Positions 33,272 through 42,746 are shown, counted from the stretch's first letter. The stretch is 64,000 nucleotides of DNA from Janthinobacterium sp. PAMC25594 (GCF_019443505.1 NZ_CP080377.1:5828001-5892000), one strand, 5' to 3'. The notes: generated from the letters alone by a model not told the origin. Translations and numbers: made by a program.

Positions 33272-35029
33272 ATGAAAAACCTCAAAATCGGCGTACGTCT
33301 CGGTGGTGCTTTTGCCGCCGTCTTGCTCCTGTTGACGAGCCTGACCGTGGTGGGCATCGTGCAGATGCAAAGCGCCAGCAAGGAAACCGATGCGCTGGTC
33401 AACGTCAAGGTGCGCAATGAGCGCCTGATCGGCGAATGGACCAAGGTCATCGAGGTGAATGCGGCGCGCACGGCGGCCGCCTGGAAAGTGGGCGATCCCG
33501 AACACCAGAAGCAGTTTGAACAGGAAATGGCGGTCTCGTCGGCGCGCGCCACGGAAATCCAGAACGCTATCGGCAAGAGCGAACTGAGCACGGACGAGCA
33601 GGCGCTGTACCAGGAAGTGCTGAGCACGCGCAAGGCCTACACGGACGTGCGCAAGGATGTGTTCAAGGCCAAGAATGCGGGTGACCTGGAACTGGGCAAG
33701 CGCCTGTATGAAGGCGACATGGCCACCAAGCGCGACATTTACCTGGCGTCGCTGAACAAGCTGGCCGTGCTGGAAGCCAGATTGCTCGATGAAGCGGCCA
33801 CGCACATTCGCTCGCGCTATGAAAACGGCCGTTTGCTGCAAATCTCGCTGGGCGCGGTCGCCATCTTGCTGGGTATCGCCTGCGCCTACTGGATCACGCG
33901 CTCGATCACGCGTCCCATCACGCGCGCCGTCGAGGTGGCGCAAGCCGTTTCCGCCGGCGACCTGACCAGCCATATCGTGGTAGACAGCCGCGATGAAACG
34001 GGGCAGCTGATGCAAGCGCTGAAAAACATGAACGATAAACTGGTCAGTATCGTCGGCCAGGTGCGCGTCGGCACCGAATCGATCAGCACGGCCTCGAGCG
34101 AAATTGCCGCCGGCAACCTGGACTTGTCATCGCGCACGGAAGAGCAGGCCAGTTCGCTGGAAGAGACGGCGTCTTCGATGGAAGATCTGACCTCGACCGT
34201 GAAACGCAATGCCGACAATGCGCGCAGCGCGAATCAACTGGCCATCGACGCCTCGCAGATCGCCAGCAAGGGCGGCGTGGTGGTGTCGGAAGTGGTCAGC
34301 ACCATGGGCTCGATCAACGATTCCTCGCGCAAGATCGTCGACATCATCAGCGTCATCGACGCCATCGCCTTCCAGACGAATATCCTGGCCCTGAATGCGG
34401 CCGTGGAAGCGGCGCGCGCGGGCGAGCAGGGCCGCGGTTTTGCCGTGGTGGCCTCCGAGGTGCGCAACCTGGCGCAGCGCTCCAGCGCGGCGGCCAAGGA
34501 AATCAAGGGCTTGATCGACGATTCCGTGCAAAAGGTCGAGGCCGGTTCGCAACTGGTGGACAAGGCCGGCCGCACCATGGACGAAATCGTGCAAAGCATC
34601 AGCCACGTGACGCAGATCATGAACCAGATCACCGATGCCAGCGATGAGCAGCGCGCAGGCATCGAACAAGTCAACCAGGCCATTGGCCAGATGGACCAGG
34701 TGACGCAGCAAAACGCGGCCCTGGTGGAAGAAGCGGCTGCGGCGGCCGCATCCATGCAGGAACAGGCGGCCAGGCTGGCCGAGGTGGTGGGCGTGTTCAA
34801 GCTCGATGCCACACAGCACTATGTTTCCACCAGTGCGGCCCCGTCTGTGAAAGCGTCTGCGCCGGTCAAAACTGGCATGCAAGCTGCCATGCGGCCCGCC
34901 GTGCGGCGTGCGCCGGCACCAGCCATGACTGCACCCGCGCCGGGCAAGGCGGCGCCAGCGGAAGCTGTGCGCGCACGCACGCCGAAGGCGCCGGTCGCGT
35001 CCGGCACCGACGAATGGGAAGAGTTTTAA
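33272..35029 (+). CDS. Methyl-accepting chemotaxis protein
   Basis: 585 residues from the ATG at [10 protein letters not shown], with AGGAA upstream. TM1 (about 10-32) is followed by a four-helix-bundle periplasmic sensor (about 35-185), TM2 ([17 protein letters not shown]) and a HAMP domain. The cytoplasmic signalling hairpin has the conserved tip [20 protein letters not shown]. The chain ends in an Ala/Pro-rich linker and the pentapeptide EWEEF, which resembles the NWETF tail that tethers CheR/CheB. No chemotaxis genes adjoin it. The ligand is unknown. Confidence 0.93.
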   Translation: MKNLKIGVRLGGAFAAVLLLLTSLTVVGIVQMQSASKETDALVNVKVRNERLIGEWTKVIEVNAARTAAAWKVGDPEHQKQFEQEMAVSSARATEIQNAIGKSELSTDEQALYQEVLSTRKAYTDVRKDVFKAKNAGDLELGKRLYEGDMATKRDIYLASLNKLAVLEARLLDEAATHIRSRYENGRLLQISLGAVAILLGIACAYWITRSITRPITRAVEVAQAVSAGDLTSHIVVDSRDETGQLMQALKNMNDKLVSIVGQVRVGTESISTASSEIAAGNLDLSSRTEEQASSLEETASSMEDLTSTVKRNADNARSANQLAIDASQIASKGGVVVSEVVSTMGSINDSSRKIVDIISVIDAIAFQTNILALNAAVEAARAGEQGRGFAVVASEVRNLAQRSSAAAKEIKGLIDDSVQKVEAGSQLVDKAGRTMDEIVQSISHVTQIMNQITDASDEQRAGIEQVNQAIGQMDQVTQQNAALVEEAAAAAASMQEQAARLAEVVGVFKLDATQHYVSTSAAPSVKASAPVKTGMQAAMRPAVRRAPAPAMTAPAPGKAAPAEAVRARTPKAPVASGTDEWEEF

Positions 35030-35100
35030 GCGCAGATTCCCCGTGGCATGGCGCGGGCGCTACAATCGCGGCTTGAAGACAGCCGCGCACGCGCTCCGCC

Positions 35101-35808
35101 ATGACCACCCGCCGTACCTCCAGCTCTATTTCCAGCGCTACCTCCAGCCCTGACGCCGCATCGTCCTCCCTGGCTGAACCCGCCAAACGCGCACGCTGCC
35201 CAGCCTGCCTGCGCGCCACATCCAGCTGCATCTGTCGCTGGATCGCCCCCGTTGCCCACGCGGTGGAAGTGCTGATCCTGCAGCATCCGCTGGAAGTCCA
35301 CAATGCCAAGGGCAGTGCCCGCTTGCTGCACCTGAGCCTGCCCAACAGCCGCATGCTGACGGGCGAGCGGTTTGCCCCGGACACGCTCGCCGCAGTGCTG
35401 GCCGACAAGCACAACGTGCTGCTGTACCCGGATACGCCCGGCGACCGTTCGCTGGGCATCGCGCCGCCGCCCGCGCTCGACCCCGCCATCTTGCTCGATT
35501 CGGCCCGATTGTTGAGCCAATTGCGGCTGGTGGTGCTGGACGCCACCTGGCGCAAGAGCCGCAAGATGCTGTACCTGAATCCCCAGTTGCAACAGCTGCC
35601 GCGCCTGCCCCTGCGCGACACGCCCGCTTCCCATTATTTGATCCGCAAGGCGCATGCGCCAGACCAGTTATCGACCTTGGAAGCGACCTGCTATGCCCTG
35701 ATGCAGTTGGAGCAGGAGGCGTCCCGCTTCGTTCCCCTGATCACGGCATTTGACGGCTTTGTCGCCCAGCAGTTGAGTTATGTCATGCCGCATGGCGAAA
35801 AAGCTTGA
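35101..35808 (+). CDS. DTW-domain tRNA-uridine aminocarboxypropyltransferase
   Basis: 235 residues. A Ser/Thr-rich N-terminus (about 1-28) leads to a Cys cluster (CPACLRATSSCIC) and then the DTW domain with LILQHPLEVHNAKGSARLL, the signature LDATWRKSRKML and a conserved tail. DTW enzymes (TapT/TuaA) use S-adenosylmethionine to make acp3U in tRNA. Slightly short but complete. Confidence 0.85.
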   Translation: MTTRRTSSSISSATSSPDAASSSLAEPAKRARCPACLRATSSCICRWIAPVAHAVEVLILQHPLEVHNAKGSARLLHLSLPNSRMLTGERFAPDTLAAVLADKHNVLLYPDTPGDRSLGIAPPPALDPAILLDSARLLSQLRLVVLDATWRKSRKMLYLNPQLQQLPRLPLRDTPASHYLIRKAHAPDQLSTLEATCYALMQLEQEASRFVPLITAFDGFVAQQLSYVMPHGEKA

Positions 35809-35855
35809 AACGACAGCACGCCAGCCCTTGATCTTGGCCGCACAGCGGCATAGTA

Positions 35856-35875
35856 TACTGTACGTATATACAGTT
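35856..35875 (+). promoter_or_regulatory. LexA (SOS) box
   Basis: TACTGTACGTATATACAGTT contains CTGT-N8-ACAG with an A/T-rich centre, matching the LexA consensus TACTGT(AT)4ACAGTA at nearly every position. It ends 13 bases before the radical SAM start codon, so LexA would block this gene directly. Confidence 0.8.
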
Positions 35876-35888
35876 GATGGGGCCGTTC

Positions 35889-37091
35889 ATGAAAGCAATC
35901 ATTCCAGAGCACGATGACAGCTTCGCCGGGCAAGCCATGTTGCCGCCGCAATCGCTGAAAGCCCACAAGGGGCGCGGTGCCGTGTCGAACCTGCAAGGGC
36001 GCTACGAGACGCATGCGCGTGCCGGTTTCGACGATGGCTGGAGCGTGGGCGGCCTGGATGAGGCGGCTGGCGAGGCGGCTGGCGAGGCGGCGGCGCCGGG
36101 CTGGAAGACGCAGGTCAGCGACGAGCAGGCGCGCACCATCCTCACGCGCAATGCTTCGCCCGATTTGCCGTTCAATGTGTCGCTGAACCCGTACCGGGGC
36201 TGCGAACACGGCTGCATATATTGCTTTGCCCGCCCCACGCACAGTTATCTGGGCCTGTCGCCGGGCCTGGATTTCGAAAGCCGCATCTACGCCAAGGTGA
36301 ACGCCCCCGAACTGTTGCGGCGCGAACTGGCCAAGCCGTCGTATGTGCCCGAACCGATCGCCCTGGGCGTCAATACCGATGCATATCAGCCGTGCGAACG
36401 CGAACGGCAGCTGACGCGGCGCGTGCTGGAGGTGTTACGCGAGTGTGATCATCCCGTGGCGCTGATCACGAAATCGTCGCTGATCGAGCGCGACATCGAC
36501 ATCCTGGCGCCCATGGCGGCCAAACGCCTGGCGGCCGTGGCCGTCACTGTCACCACGCTCGACCCGGCCATCGCGCGCACGCTGGAGCCGCGCGCGGCGG
36601 CCCCGGCGCGGCGGCTGCGCACCATCCGTACCCTGACGGAGGCGGGCATCCCCGTGGGCGTCAGCATCGCGCCCATCATTCCTTTCGTGACGGAACCGGA
36701 AATCGAACAGCTGCTCGAAGCCGTGCGCGACGCGGGCGCCATCCACGCCCATTACGTGGTGCTGCGCCTGCCGTGGGAAGTGAGTCCATTGTTCCAGCAA
36801 TGGCTGGAAGCGCACTTCTCGGAGCGGGCCCAGCGCGTGATGAACCGCGTGCGCGAAATGCGCGGCGGCAAGGATTACGACAGCGCGTTTGGCGCGCGCA
36901 TGCGGGGCGAGGGCGTGTGGGCCGATCTCATCCGCCAGCGCTTTGAAAAGGCGGTGTACCGGCTGGGGCTGCACGGCAAGGGCGGTCGCTTCAAGCAGCT
37001 CGATTGCACGCAGTTCCGCCGGCCACTGGTGGTGCCGCCGTTGGGAAACAAGGTAAAAGGGGGCAATGCGGGGCAGCTGGATTTGTTTTAA
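35889..37091 (+). CDS. PA0069-like radical SAM protein, SOS-controlled
   Basis: 400 residues from the ATG at MKAIIPEHDD. The cluster motif CEHGCIYC (CxxxCxxC, near residue 115) binds the 4Fe-4S cluster and S-adenosylmethionine. NPYRGCEHGCIYCFARPTH and LGVNTDAYQPCE place it in the PA0069/SplB-like radical SAM group, whose reaction is unknown. A strong LexA box overlaps the promoter region, indicating induction by DNA damage and suggesting a repair-related role by analogy with SplB. The tail overlaps the convergent chaC gene by four bases. Confidence 0.88.
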   Translation: MKAIIPEHDDSFAGQAMLPPQSLKAHKGRGAVSNLQGRYETHARAGFDDGWSVGGLDEAAGEAAGEAAAPGWKTQVSDEQARTILTRNASPDLPFNVSLNPYRGCEHGCIYCFARPTHSYLGLSPGLDFESRIYAKVNAPELLRRELAKPSYVPEPIALGVNTDAYQPCERERQLTRRVLEVLRECDHPVALITKSSLIERDIDILAPMAAKRLAAVAVTVTTLDPAIARTLEPRAAAPARRLRTIRTLTEAGIPVGVSIAPIIPFVTEPEIEQLLEAVRDAGAIHAHYVVLRLPWEVSPLFQQWLEAHFSERAQRVMNRVREMRGGKDYDSAFGARMRGEGVWADLIRQRFEKAVYRLGLHGKGGRFKQLDCTQFRRPLVVPPLGNKVKGGNAGQLDLF

Positions 37092-37747
37092 GTTAAGCCG
37101 GCGTCAGCGCTGTTGCCGCAGGGCTGCGCTGCGGCGCTGTCTTGGGTCTGTGTCTGGAGCTGCGCTAGATGTTGCTCGATGGCAAAGACATGGGGATCGC
37201 TCTTGCCCAGCTCGCGCAGGGCGCTGGCCAGGTGCAGCAGGTACTCGCTGTTCGGGCCGCTGGGGCCGTTTGATCGGGCGATCTGGCGCGCGATATCGAG
37301 TTCCGGGGCGGCGCCGAGGAAGGCGGCGTTTTCCTCGTTGGCGATGTACACCAGGCCCTCGACCTTGCCGCCGTCGTCGAAAGTGATGTCGGTGGCCAGG
37401 CGCAGATAGCCGTTTTTTTCGCGGTGGTCGAGGTGGGCGAAGACTTCGGGCGTGATCAGATACGCCATGCCGTCGCACACGGCGCCCGCCTGCGGCACGA
37501 TAGTGGCGACCCGGCCCGGCGCCATCGGCGTGCCCCGGTGGTCGTGCGAGCCTTGCCAGAAGCGCCGCGTCCAGCCTTCGATGCTGGCGGGGCGCCGTTC
37601 GATATAGGGGAAGTCCGCCTTGTAGATCAGCGAGCCGTAGCCGAACAGCCAGACCTGCTCATGGCCGTCGAATTTGTTCATGCGCTGGTTGATGGCGATG
37701 GTGGCGGCGTCGATGGGCGACAGGGCGTTCTGGTCAGGCTGGGTCAT
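37088..37747 (-). CDS. Gamma-glutamylcyclotransferase (ChaC-like)
   Basis: 219 residues from the ATG at MTQPDQN; longer upstream reading lacks domain content. The ChaC hallmarks VWLFGYGSLIYKADF (about 32-46) and GWTRRFWQGSHDHRGTP are present, and the catalytic Glu lies in HLDHREKNGY. ChaC enzymes degrade glutathione to 5-oxoproline and Cys-Gly. Length fits the bacterial ChaC group. It is convergent with the radical SAM gene and 34 bases downstream of the lysR stop on the same strand. Confidence 0.88.
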   Translation of the reverse strand: MTQPDQNALSPIDAATIAINQRMNKFDGHEQVWLFGYGSLIYKADFPYIERRPASIEGWTRRFWQGSHDHRGTPMAPGRVATIVPQAGAVCDGMAYLITPEVFAHLDHREKNGYLRLATDITFDDGGKVEGLVYIANEENAAFLGAAPELDIARQIARSNGPSGPNSEYLLHLASALRELGKSDPHVFAIEQHLAQLQTQTQDSAAAQPCGNSADAGLT

Positions 37748-37781
37748 GGCGTTGGCGTTGGCGGCTAGGGGCGGTACCCTA

Positions 37782-38750
37782 TTATAAAGCGGCGCCAGCG
37801 GGGCCGCCGGCCGGCAGCGCGTCGCGCGCGGCGGGGCCGCCCGCTCCCACGTTCCACTCGTGCGTCTCGACAAAGCGGAACAGGAAGGCCATGAAGCTTT
37901 CGGCGGCTGGCGACAGCGAACGGCCCGTTTTCGTGTAGACGAAAAAGCGCCGCGTCAGTTCCGGCTCGTGCAGGGCGCGCATGTGCAATTTGTATAGTTT
38001 GACCATCGGTTCCGCGTACGGCAGGCAAACCGTGATGCCCAGGTTGGCGCTGACCATGGCCAGCGCCGTCGTCATGAAGGTCACTTCGTTATACGGATTG
38101 AGCGACAGCTCGCGAAACGCGCCGTGCATGTCGCGCAGCAGGCGTTCCGTGAACTGGCCCTGCAGCGAAATGAACGGGTAGTCGCCCACATCGGCCCAGG
38201 TGACGCGCTCTTTTTGCTGCAGCGGATGCTGCTCGGGGAAAACCAGCACGAAGGGCATTTCGAACAGCACTTGCGCGCCGATTTCTGCCGTCGGATCGCG
38301 CTCTGGGCCGATGCCGAAATCGACTTCGCCGCTGAAGACGCGCGCCGACACGTTTTCCACGGGGCAATCGACCAGGCGCAGCTGCACGTCCGGGTGCGTC
38401 TGGCGGTAGGCGGCGATCACTTCCGGCAGCAAGGTGCAGGCCATCATCTGCGGCGCGGCGATGCGCACCAGGCCCGTTTTCAGGGCCTTGCGCTGGGCGA
38501 TGCCGGCCATGGCACCGTCGAGGTCTTCGATCATCTTTTCAAACAGCGGATACAGCTCGCGGCCGATTTCCGACAGCTGCGTCTTGCGCGTGCTGCGTTC
38601 GACCACGCGCACGCCCAGCACGCTTTCGAGTTCCTTGATCAAGCCGCTCAAGGCGGACTGCGTCACGTGCAGGTATTCGGCGGCCAGGGTAAAACTGCCG
38701 GTCTTGGCCAGCGCCACGAAGGCGCGCATCTGTCGCAGGCTGGGACTCAT
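37782..38750 (-). CDS. LysR-family regulator of the adjacent aromatic-degradation operon
   Basis: 322 residues from the ATG at MSPSLRQMRAF. The N-terminal winged helix (FVALAKTGSFTLAAEYLHVTQSALSGLIKELE) and the C-terminal periplasmic-binding-like effector domain (about 95-300) are intact. It is divergent from the VOC/fumarylacetoacetase/maleylacetoacetate isomerase operon with a 127-base shared intergenic region, the classic layout for a LysR activator of the divergent operon. The intergenic region is A/T-rich; I could not fix a single T-N11-A site with confidence. Confidence 0.87.
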   Translation of the reverse strand: MSPSLRQMRAFVALAKTGSFTLAAEYLHVTQSALSGLIKELESVLGVRVVERSTRKTQLSEIGRELYPLFEKMIEDLDGAMAGIAQRKALKTGLVRIAAPQMMACTLLPEVIAAYRQTHPDVQLRLVDCPVENVSARVFSGEVDFGIGPERDPTAEIGAQVLFEMPFVLVFPEQHPLQQKERVTWADVGDYPFISLQGQFTERLLRDMHGAFRELSLNPYNEVTFMTTALAMVSANLGITVCLPYAEPMVKLYKLHMRALHEPELTRRFFVYTKTGRSLSPAAESFMAFLFRFVETHEWNVGAGGPAARDALPAGGPAGAAL

Positions 38751-38877
38751 AAGATAATCCGATAAATCAATGGTTAAAAATTGTTTGTATGATAGCTGTA
38801 ACTCGATTCTAATGGTGAAAAGCTGAAAAACAGGCCAGCCATCGCGCCCCGGGCGCCATCCATTGGAGACAAACACC

Positions 38878-39411
38878 ATGAAGATCAAGCAAATCCACCA
38901 CGTCGCCTACCGCTGCATCGACGCGAAGAAAACCGTCGAGTGGTACGTCAAGCATTTGAACATGAATTTCGTCCTCGCCATCGCGGAAGACCTGGTGCCG
39001 TCGACCAAGGCGCCGGACCCGTACATGCACGTCTTCCTCGACGCGGGCCAGGGCAATGTGCTGGCCTTCTTCGAGCTGCCGACGCAGCCGCCGATGGACC
39101 GCGACCGCAATACCCCGGCCTGGGTGCAGCACCTGGCGCTGGAAGTGGGCAGCATGGAAGAACTGCTGGCCGCCAAGGAACGCCTGGTGGCCGCCGGCAT
39201 CGAGGTGCTGGGACCTGTGAATCACGCTATCTTCCAGTCGATCTATTTCTTCGACCCCAACGGTCACCGCCTGGAACTGGCGGCCAACGTGGGTACGCCC
39301 GAAATGATGGCCAAACTGGACGCCGTCAAATGGGAAATGCTGGAAGAATGGTCGCAGACACGCCGCGCGCCGAAGCACGCCGCCTGGATGCACGCGCCGG
39401 CCGACGCCTGA
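38878..39411 (+). CDS. VOC-family (glyoxalase/extradiol dioxygenase superfamily) protein
   Basis: 177 residues from the ATG with GGAG upstream. Two beta-alpha-beta-beta-beta modules are seen with likely metal ligands His (KQIHHVAYRC), His (VQHLALEVGS) and Glu (GHRLELAAN). It leads an operon with fumarylacetoacetate hydrolase and maleylacetoacetate isomerase genes. Such a VOC protein could be a small ring-cleaving dioxygenase or an isomerase/lyase feeding that route. No homogentisate dioxygenase lies nearby. The reaction is not assigned. Confidence 0.8.
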   Translation: MKIKQIHHVAYRCIDAKKTVEWYVKHLNMNFVLAIAEDLVPSTKAPDPYMHVFLDAGQGNVLAFFELPTQPPMDRDRNTPAWVQHLALEVGSMEELLAAKERLVAAGIEVLGPVNHAIFQSIYFFDPNGHRLELAANVGTPEMMAKLDAVKWEMLEEWSQTRRAPKHAAWMHAPADA

Positions 39412-39459
39412 GCAGCCCGGATCGACACTCCCTGATAAATACATCGAACAAGGAACACC

Positions 39460-40482
39460 ATGAAATTCGCAACCCTGAAAAACGGCAGCCGCGACGGCGC
39501 CCTGATCCTCGTCAGCCGCGACCTGCGCCAGTACCAGCGCGTGGCCGGCATCGCCCCCACCCTGCAGGCGGCGCTCGACAACTGGGACGCCGTCGCGCCG
39601 AAACTGGAACAGGCATACGCCGCCCTGAACGCGGGCCAGGCGCCGGACGCGCAGCCGTTTGACGCCAATCAATGCCACTCGCCGCTGCCGCGCGCCTACC
39701 AGTGGGCCGACGGTTCCGCCTATATCAACCATGTGGAACTGGTGCGCAAGGCGCGCAACGCGGAAGTGCCGGCCTCGTTCTACACGGACCCGCTGATGTA
39801 CCAGGGCGGCTCGGACAGTTTCATCGGGCCGCGCGACCCCATCTTCGCCCTGTCGGAAGAGTGGGGCATCGACCTGGAAGCGGAAGTGGCCGTGATTACG
39901 GGCGACGTGGCCATGGGCGCCAGTGTGGACGATGCGGCGCAAGCGATTCGCCTGGTGATGCTGGTCAACGATGTCTCCTTGCGCAACCTGATTCCGGGCG
40001 AACTGGCCAAGGGTTTCGGTTTCTTCCAGTCGAAGGCGGCCAGCGCGTTTTCGCCCGTCGCCGTCACGCCCGATGAACTGGGTGCCAACTGGGCGGACAG
40101 CAAGCTGCACCTGCCGCTGCTGGTGGACCTGAACGACAAACCGTTCGGCAAACCGAATGCGGGCGAAGACATGACCTTCAATTTTGCGCAACTCGTCGCC
40201 CATGCGGCGAAGACGCGCGAACTGGGTGCCGGCAGCATCATCGGTTCGGGCACCGTGTCGAACAAGCAGGGCAACCTGTTCGGCTCCAGCATCGGCAACG
40301 GCGGCGTGGGTTACTGCTGCCTGGCCGAGGTGCGCATGTATGAAACCATCGAACACGGCGCGCCGAAGACGGCGTACCTGAAGTTCGGCGACACGGTGCG
40401 CATCGAGATGCGCGACGCGGCGGGCGCCAGCATCTTCGGCAGCATCGAGCAGACGGTCGTGCTGTACGCCGGCCGCGCCTGA
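39460..40482 (+). CDS. Fumarylacetoacetate hydrolase-family protein
   Basis: 340 residues. An N-terminal FAA-hydrolase-N-like domain (about 1-75) precedes the catalytic FAH domain with the metal-binding DLEAEVAVITGD and later IGSGTVSNKQGN. It hydrolyses fumarylacetoacetate (or fumarylpyruvate) to fumarate and acetoacetate (or pyruvate). Shorter than the ~420-residue mammalian-type FAH but typical of this bacterial branch. It is followed 13 bases later by the isomerase that makes its substrate. Confidence 0.88.
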   Translation: MKFATLKNGSRDGALILVSRDLRQYQRVAGIAPTLQAALDNWDAVAPKLEQAYAALNAGQAPDAQPFDANQCHSPLPRAYQWADGSAYINHVELVRKARNAEVPASFYTDPLMYQGGSDSFIGPRDPIFALSEEWGIDLEAEVAVITGDVAMGASVDDAAQAIRLVMLVNDVSLRNLIPGELAKGFGFFQSKAASAFSPVAVTPDELGANWADSKLHLPLLVDLNDKPFGKPNAGEDMTFNFAQLVAHAAKTRELGAGSIIGSGTVSNKQGNLFGSSIGNGGVGYCCLAEVRMYETIEHGAPKTAYLKFGDTVRIEMRDAAGASIFGSIEQTVVLYAGRA

Positions 40483-40495
40483 GGGGAGGCGCCCG

Positions 40496-41146
40496 ATGAA
40501 GCTGTACACCTATTTCCGCAGTTCGGCCGCCTACCGCGTGCGCATTGCCCTCAATTTGAAGGGCATCGATTACGACAGCATCCCCGTGCATCTGCTGCAG
40601 GATGGCGGCCAGCAGTTGCTGCCGGCCTACCGTACCGTCAATCCGTCGGCGCTGGTGCCGGCGCTCGATGACGACGGCGCCATCCTGACGCAGTCGCTGG
40701 CGATGCTCGAATACCTGGACGAGACGCGGCCAGCCGTGCCGCTGCTGCCGGTCGACGCGCTGGGGCGCGCCAGGGTGCGCGCGCTGGCGCTGGCGATCGC
40801 CTGCGACGCCCATCCGCTGACGAATCTGCGCGTCCTGAAATACCTGAAAAACACGCTGGGGCTGTCGGACGAAGCCAAGCAGGAGTGGTATCGCCACTGG
40901 ATGGCCGAGGGACTGGCGGCCGTGGAAGCGCTGTTGGCGCAGGGCGACCCGGCCGGAGCTGGCCTGTTCTGCCATGGCGACAGCCCGACGATGGCCGATT
41001 GCTGCCTGGTGCCGCAAGTGTTCAATGCGCAGCGTTTCGCCATCGACCTGGCGCCGTACCCGCGCGTGGCGCGCATCCATGCGCATTGCGCCGGCTTGCC
41101 GGCCTTTGCCGCTGCCCATCCATCGCAGCAACCTGACGCCGAATAG
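40496..41146 (+). CDS. maiA: Maleylacetoacetate isomerase (zeta-class GST)
   Basis: 216 residues. An N-terminal thioredoxin-like domain carries the zeta-GST signature YFRSSAAYRVRIALNLKG, followed by NPSALVPALDDDGAILTQSLAMLEYLDE. The all-helical C-terminal domain has the GDSPTMADCCLVPQVFNAQRF block. It isomerises maleylacetoacetate (or maleylpyruvate) with glutathione. Last gene of the operon, followed by a strong terminator. Confidence 0.92.
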   Translation: MKLYTYFRSSAAYRVRIALNLKGIDYDSIPVHLLQDGGQQLLPAYRTVNPSALVPALDDDGAILTQSLAMLEYLDETRPAVPLLPVDALGRARVRALALAIACDAHPLTNLRVLKYLKNTLGLSDEAKQEWYRHWMAEGLAAVEALLAQGDPAGAGLFCHGDSPTMADCCLVPQVFNAQRFAIDLAPYPRVARIHAHCAGLPAFAAAHPSQQPDAE

Positions 41147-41170
41147 ATTTTATAAGGCGCAAGGCAGAAA

Positions 41171-41200
41171 GCCCTGTCTGGCAACAGACGGGGTTTTTTT
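41171..41200 (+). terminator. Intrinsic terminator after maiA
   Basis: Stem CCCTGTCTG/CAGACGGGG with a GCAA tetraloop and a run of seven T, 25 bases after the maiA stop. Confidence 0.85.
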
Positions 41201-41279
41201 ATGCGTGATTGATTTGGGGCGGTCAATGCCAGCTTGCCGGTAGGCTACAATTTGCGTTTGTCCAAATACTTCACGCGCC

Positions 41280-42059
41280 ATGACCGTAACCACCGTTCCT
41301 GCCAGCATCACCGATGCCCTGTCTCTGGCGCATGCTTCCTGGCGTCCCATCCTGCTGCGCGGCTTGCAGGCCGTGATGGCGGCCGATCCCGCCTATCTGC
41401 CGGCGCTGGCCGCCGACGATTACCTGCCCACGCAGGGCCGGCTGTTTGCCGCCTTTGCCCTGCCGCTGGCGCAGGTGCGTTACGTGCTGGTGGGCGAGGG
41501 GCCGTATCCGCGCGCCGACAGCGCCACGGGCGTGTGCTTCATGGATGGCGCCGTCGGCAGTTTATGGTCGGCCACGGGGCTGTCGAAACCCGTCAACCGC
41601 GCCACGTCCCTGCGCAACTTCATGAAGATGCTGCTGGTGGCCGATGGCCAGTTGCAGGGCGGCGACACGTCCGGCGCGGCCATGGCTCCCGTGGCCGCCG
41701 CCGCGCAGCTGGCGGGCAGCGGCGTGATCCAGACCCTGCCCGACTTGCAGCGTAAGATGACGGAGCAGGGTTTCTTGCTGCTCAACGCGGCGCTGGTGTT
41801 CCGTTCCCACGTGCCGCCCGTGCAGGATGCGCTCGGCTGGCTGCCCTTCCTGCAGGTGGTGCTGGAAGCGCTGGCGCGGCAGGGCGGGGCGGCCTTGCCG
41901 CAACTGGTGTTATGGGGCAAGATTGCCGAGCTCATCAAACGCCTGCCGGTGGCGGCAATGCTGCCGCAGGTGACGGCGGAACATCCGTATAATCTGTCCT
42001 TTATCGGCAACAGCGACATGCAGGCCTTGTTTGGCCCGATGCGACTGTTGCGTGCTTGA
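41280..42059 (+). CDS. Uracil-DNA glycosylase-superfamily protein
   Basis: 259 residues. The core resembles UDG folds: VRYVLVGEGPYPRADSATGVCF (motif A-like GEGPYP replacing GQDPYH), GFLLLNAALVFRSH (LLLNAAL), LVLWGKIAELI and EHPYNLSFIGN (His-containing leucine loop). The altered motif A, with Glu in place of Gln-Asp, suggests a changed specificity or a non-canonical family member. It is followed 38 bases later by a NADAR gene, probably cotranscribed. Confidence 0.7.
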   Translation: MTVTTVPASITDALSLAHASWRPILLRGLQAVMAADPAYLPALAADDYLPTQGRLFAAFALPLAQVRYVLVGEGPYPRADSATGVCFMDGAVGSLWSATGLSKPVNRATSLRNFMKMLLVADGQLQGGDTSGAAMAPVAAAAQLAGSGVIQTLPDLQRKMTEQGFLLLNAALVFRSHVPPVQDALGWLPFLQVVLEALARQGGAALPQLVLWGKIAELIKRLPVAAMLPQVTAEHPYNLSFIGNSDMQALFGPMRLLRA

Positions 42060-42097
42060 GATTGAATTGGCGCCTGTCTGGCGAAAGTGCGGGGAAT

Positions 42098-42649
42098 ATG
42101 CAAATCAGTAATGTGGAAGAATTGACGGCGTGGATAGCGGCGGGCGGCGAGCCCGACTATCTGTATTTCTGGGGCCACACGCCGGCGCAGCCGCAGGTGC
42201 CCGACAAAAGTTGCTTCAGCCAATGGTTTCCATCGCCGTTCAGCTTGGCCGGCGTGACGTATGCGACGGCCGAGCACTACATGATGGCGCAAAAGGCGGC
42301 CCTGTTTGGCGACACGGCCGTGCAGGCGCGCATCGTGGCGGCCGGGCGGCCGTCGGAAGTGAAGAAGCTGGGGCGCGAAGTGGCCAATTTTGACGCCAAA
42401 GTGTGGGAGGCGGCGCGCGCCGGCATCGTCTTCGATGGCAACTTTGCCAAGTTCTCGCAAAAGGCCGCGCTGCGCAAGTTTCTGCTGGGCACGGGCGAAC
42501 GCGTCATTGTCGAAGCCAGTCCCGTCGACCGCATCTGGGGCGTGGGCCTGGCCTCGGACAATCCGCGCATCCTGGACCCCGCCACCTGGGACGGCTTGAA
42601 CCTGCTGGGGTTTGAACTGATGAAAGTACGTGCCGCCTTACGGGGCTGA
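42098..42649 (+). CDS. NADAR-family N-glycosidase (YbiA-like)
   Basis: 183 residues from an ATG with GGGGA upstream. Family marks are YLYFWGHTP, SCFSQWFPSPFSLAGVTYATAEHYMMAQKA, VWEAARAGIVFDGNFAKF and DRIWGVGL. NADAR proteins cleave N-glycosidic bonds in riboflavin intermediates and, in some cases, remove ADP-ribose from guanine in nucleic acids. The UDG-like partner upstream makes a nucleic-acid or nucleotide repair role plausible. Confidence 0.88.
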   Translation: MQISNVEELTAWIAAGGEPDYLYFWGHTPAQPQVPDKSCFSQWFPSPFSLAGVTYATAEHYMMAQKAALFGDTAVQARIVAAGRPSEVKKLGREVANFDAKVWEAARAGIVFDGNFAKFSQKAALRKFLLGTGERVIVEASPVDRIWGVGLASDNPRILDPATWDGLNLLGFELMKVRAALRG

Positions 42650-42746
42650 GAACGCCTGCGATTTCCTGACTGTTGTTTTCCTGAAGCCGCCGCGCCTGGC
42701 GCGGCCGGCTATGCCCCTGCCAGCCCTGTGGTCATCGAGGGGCGCT

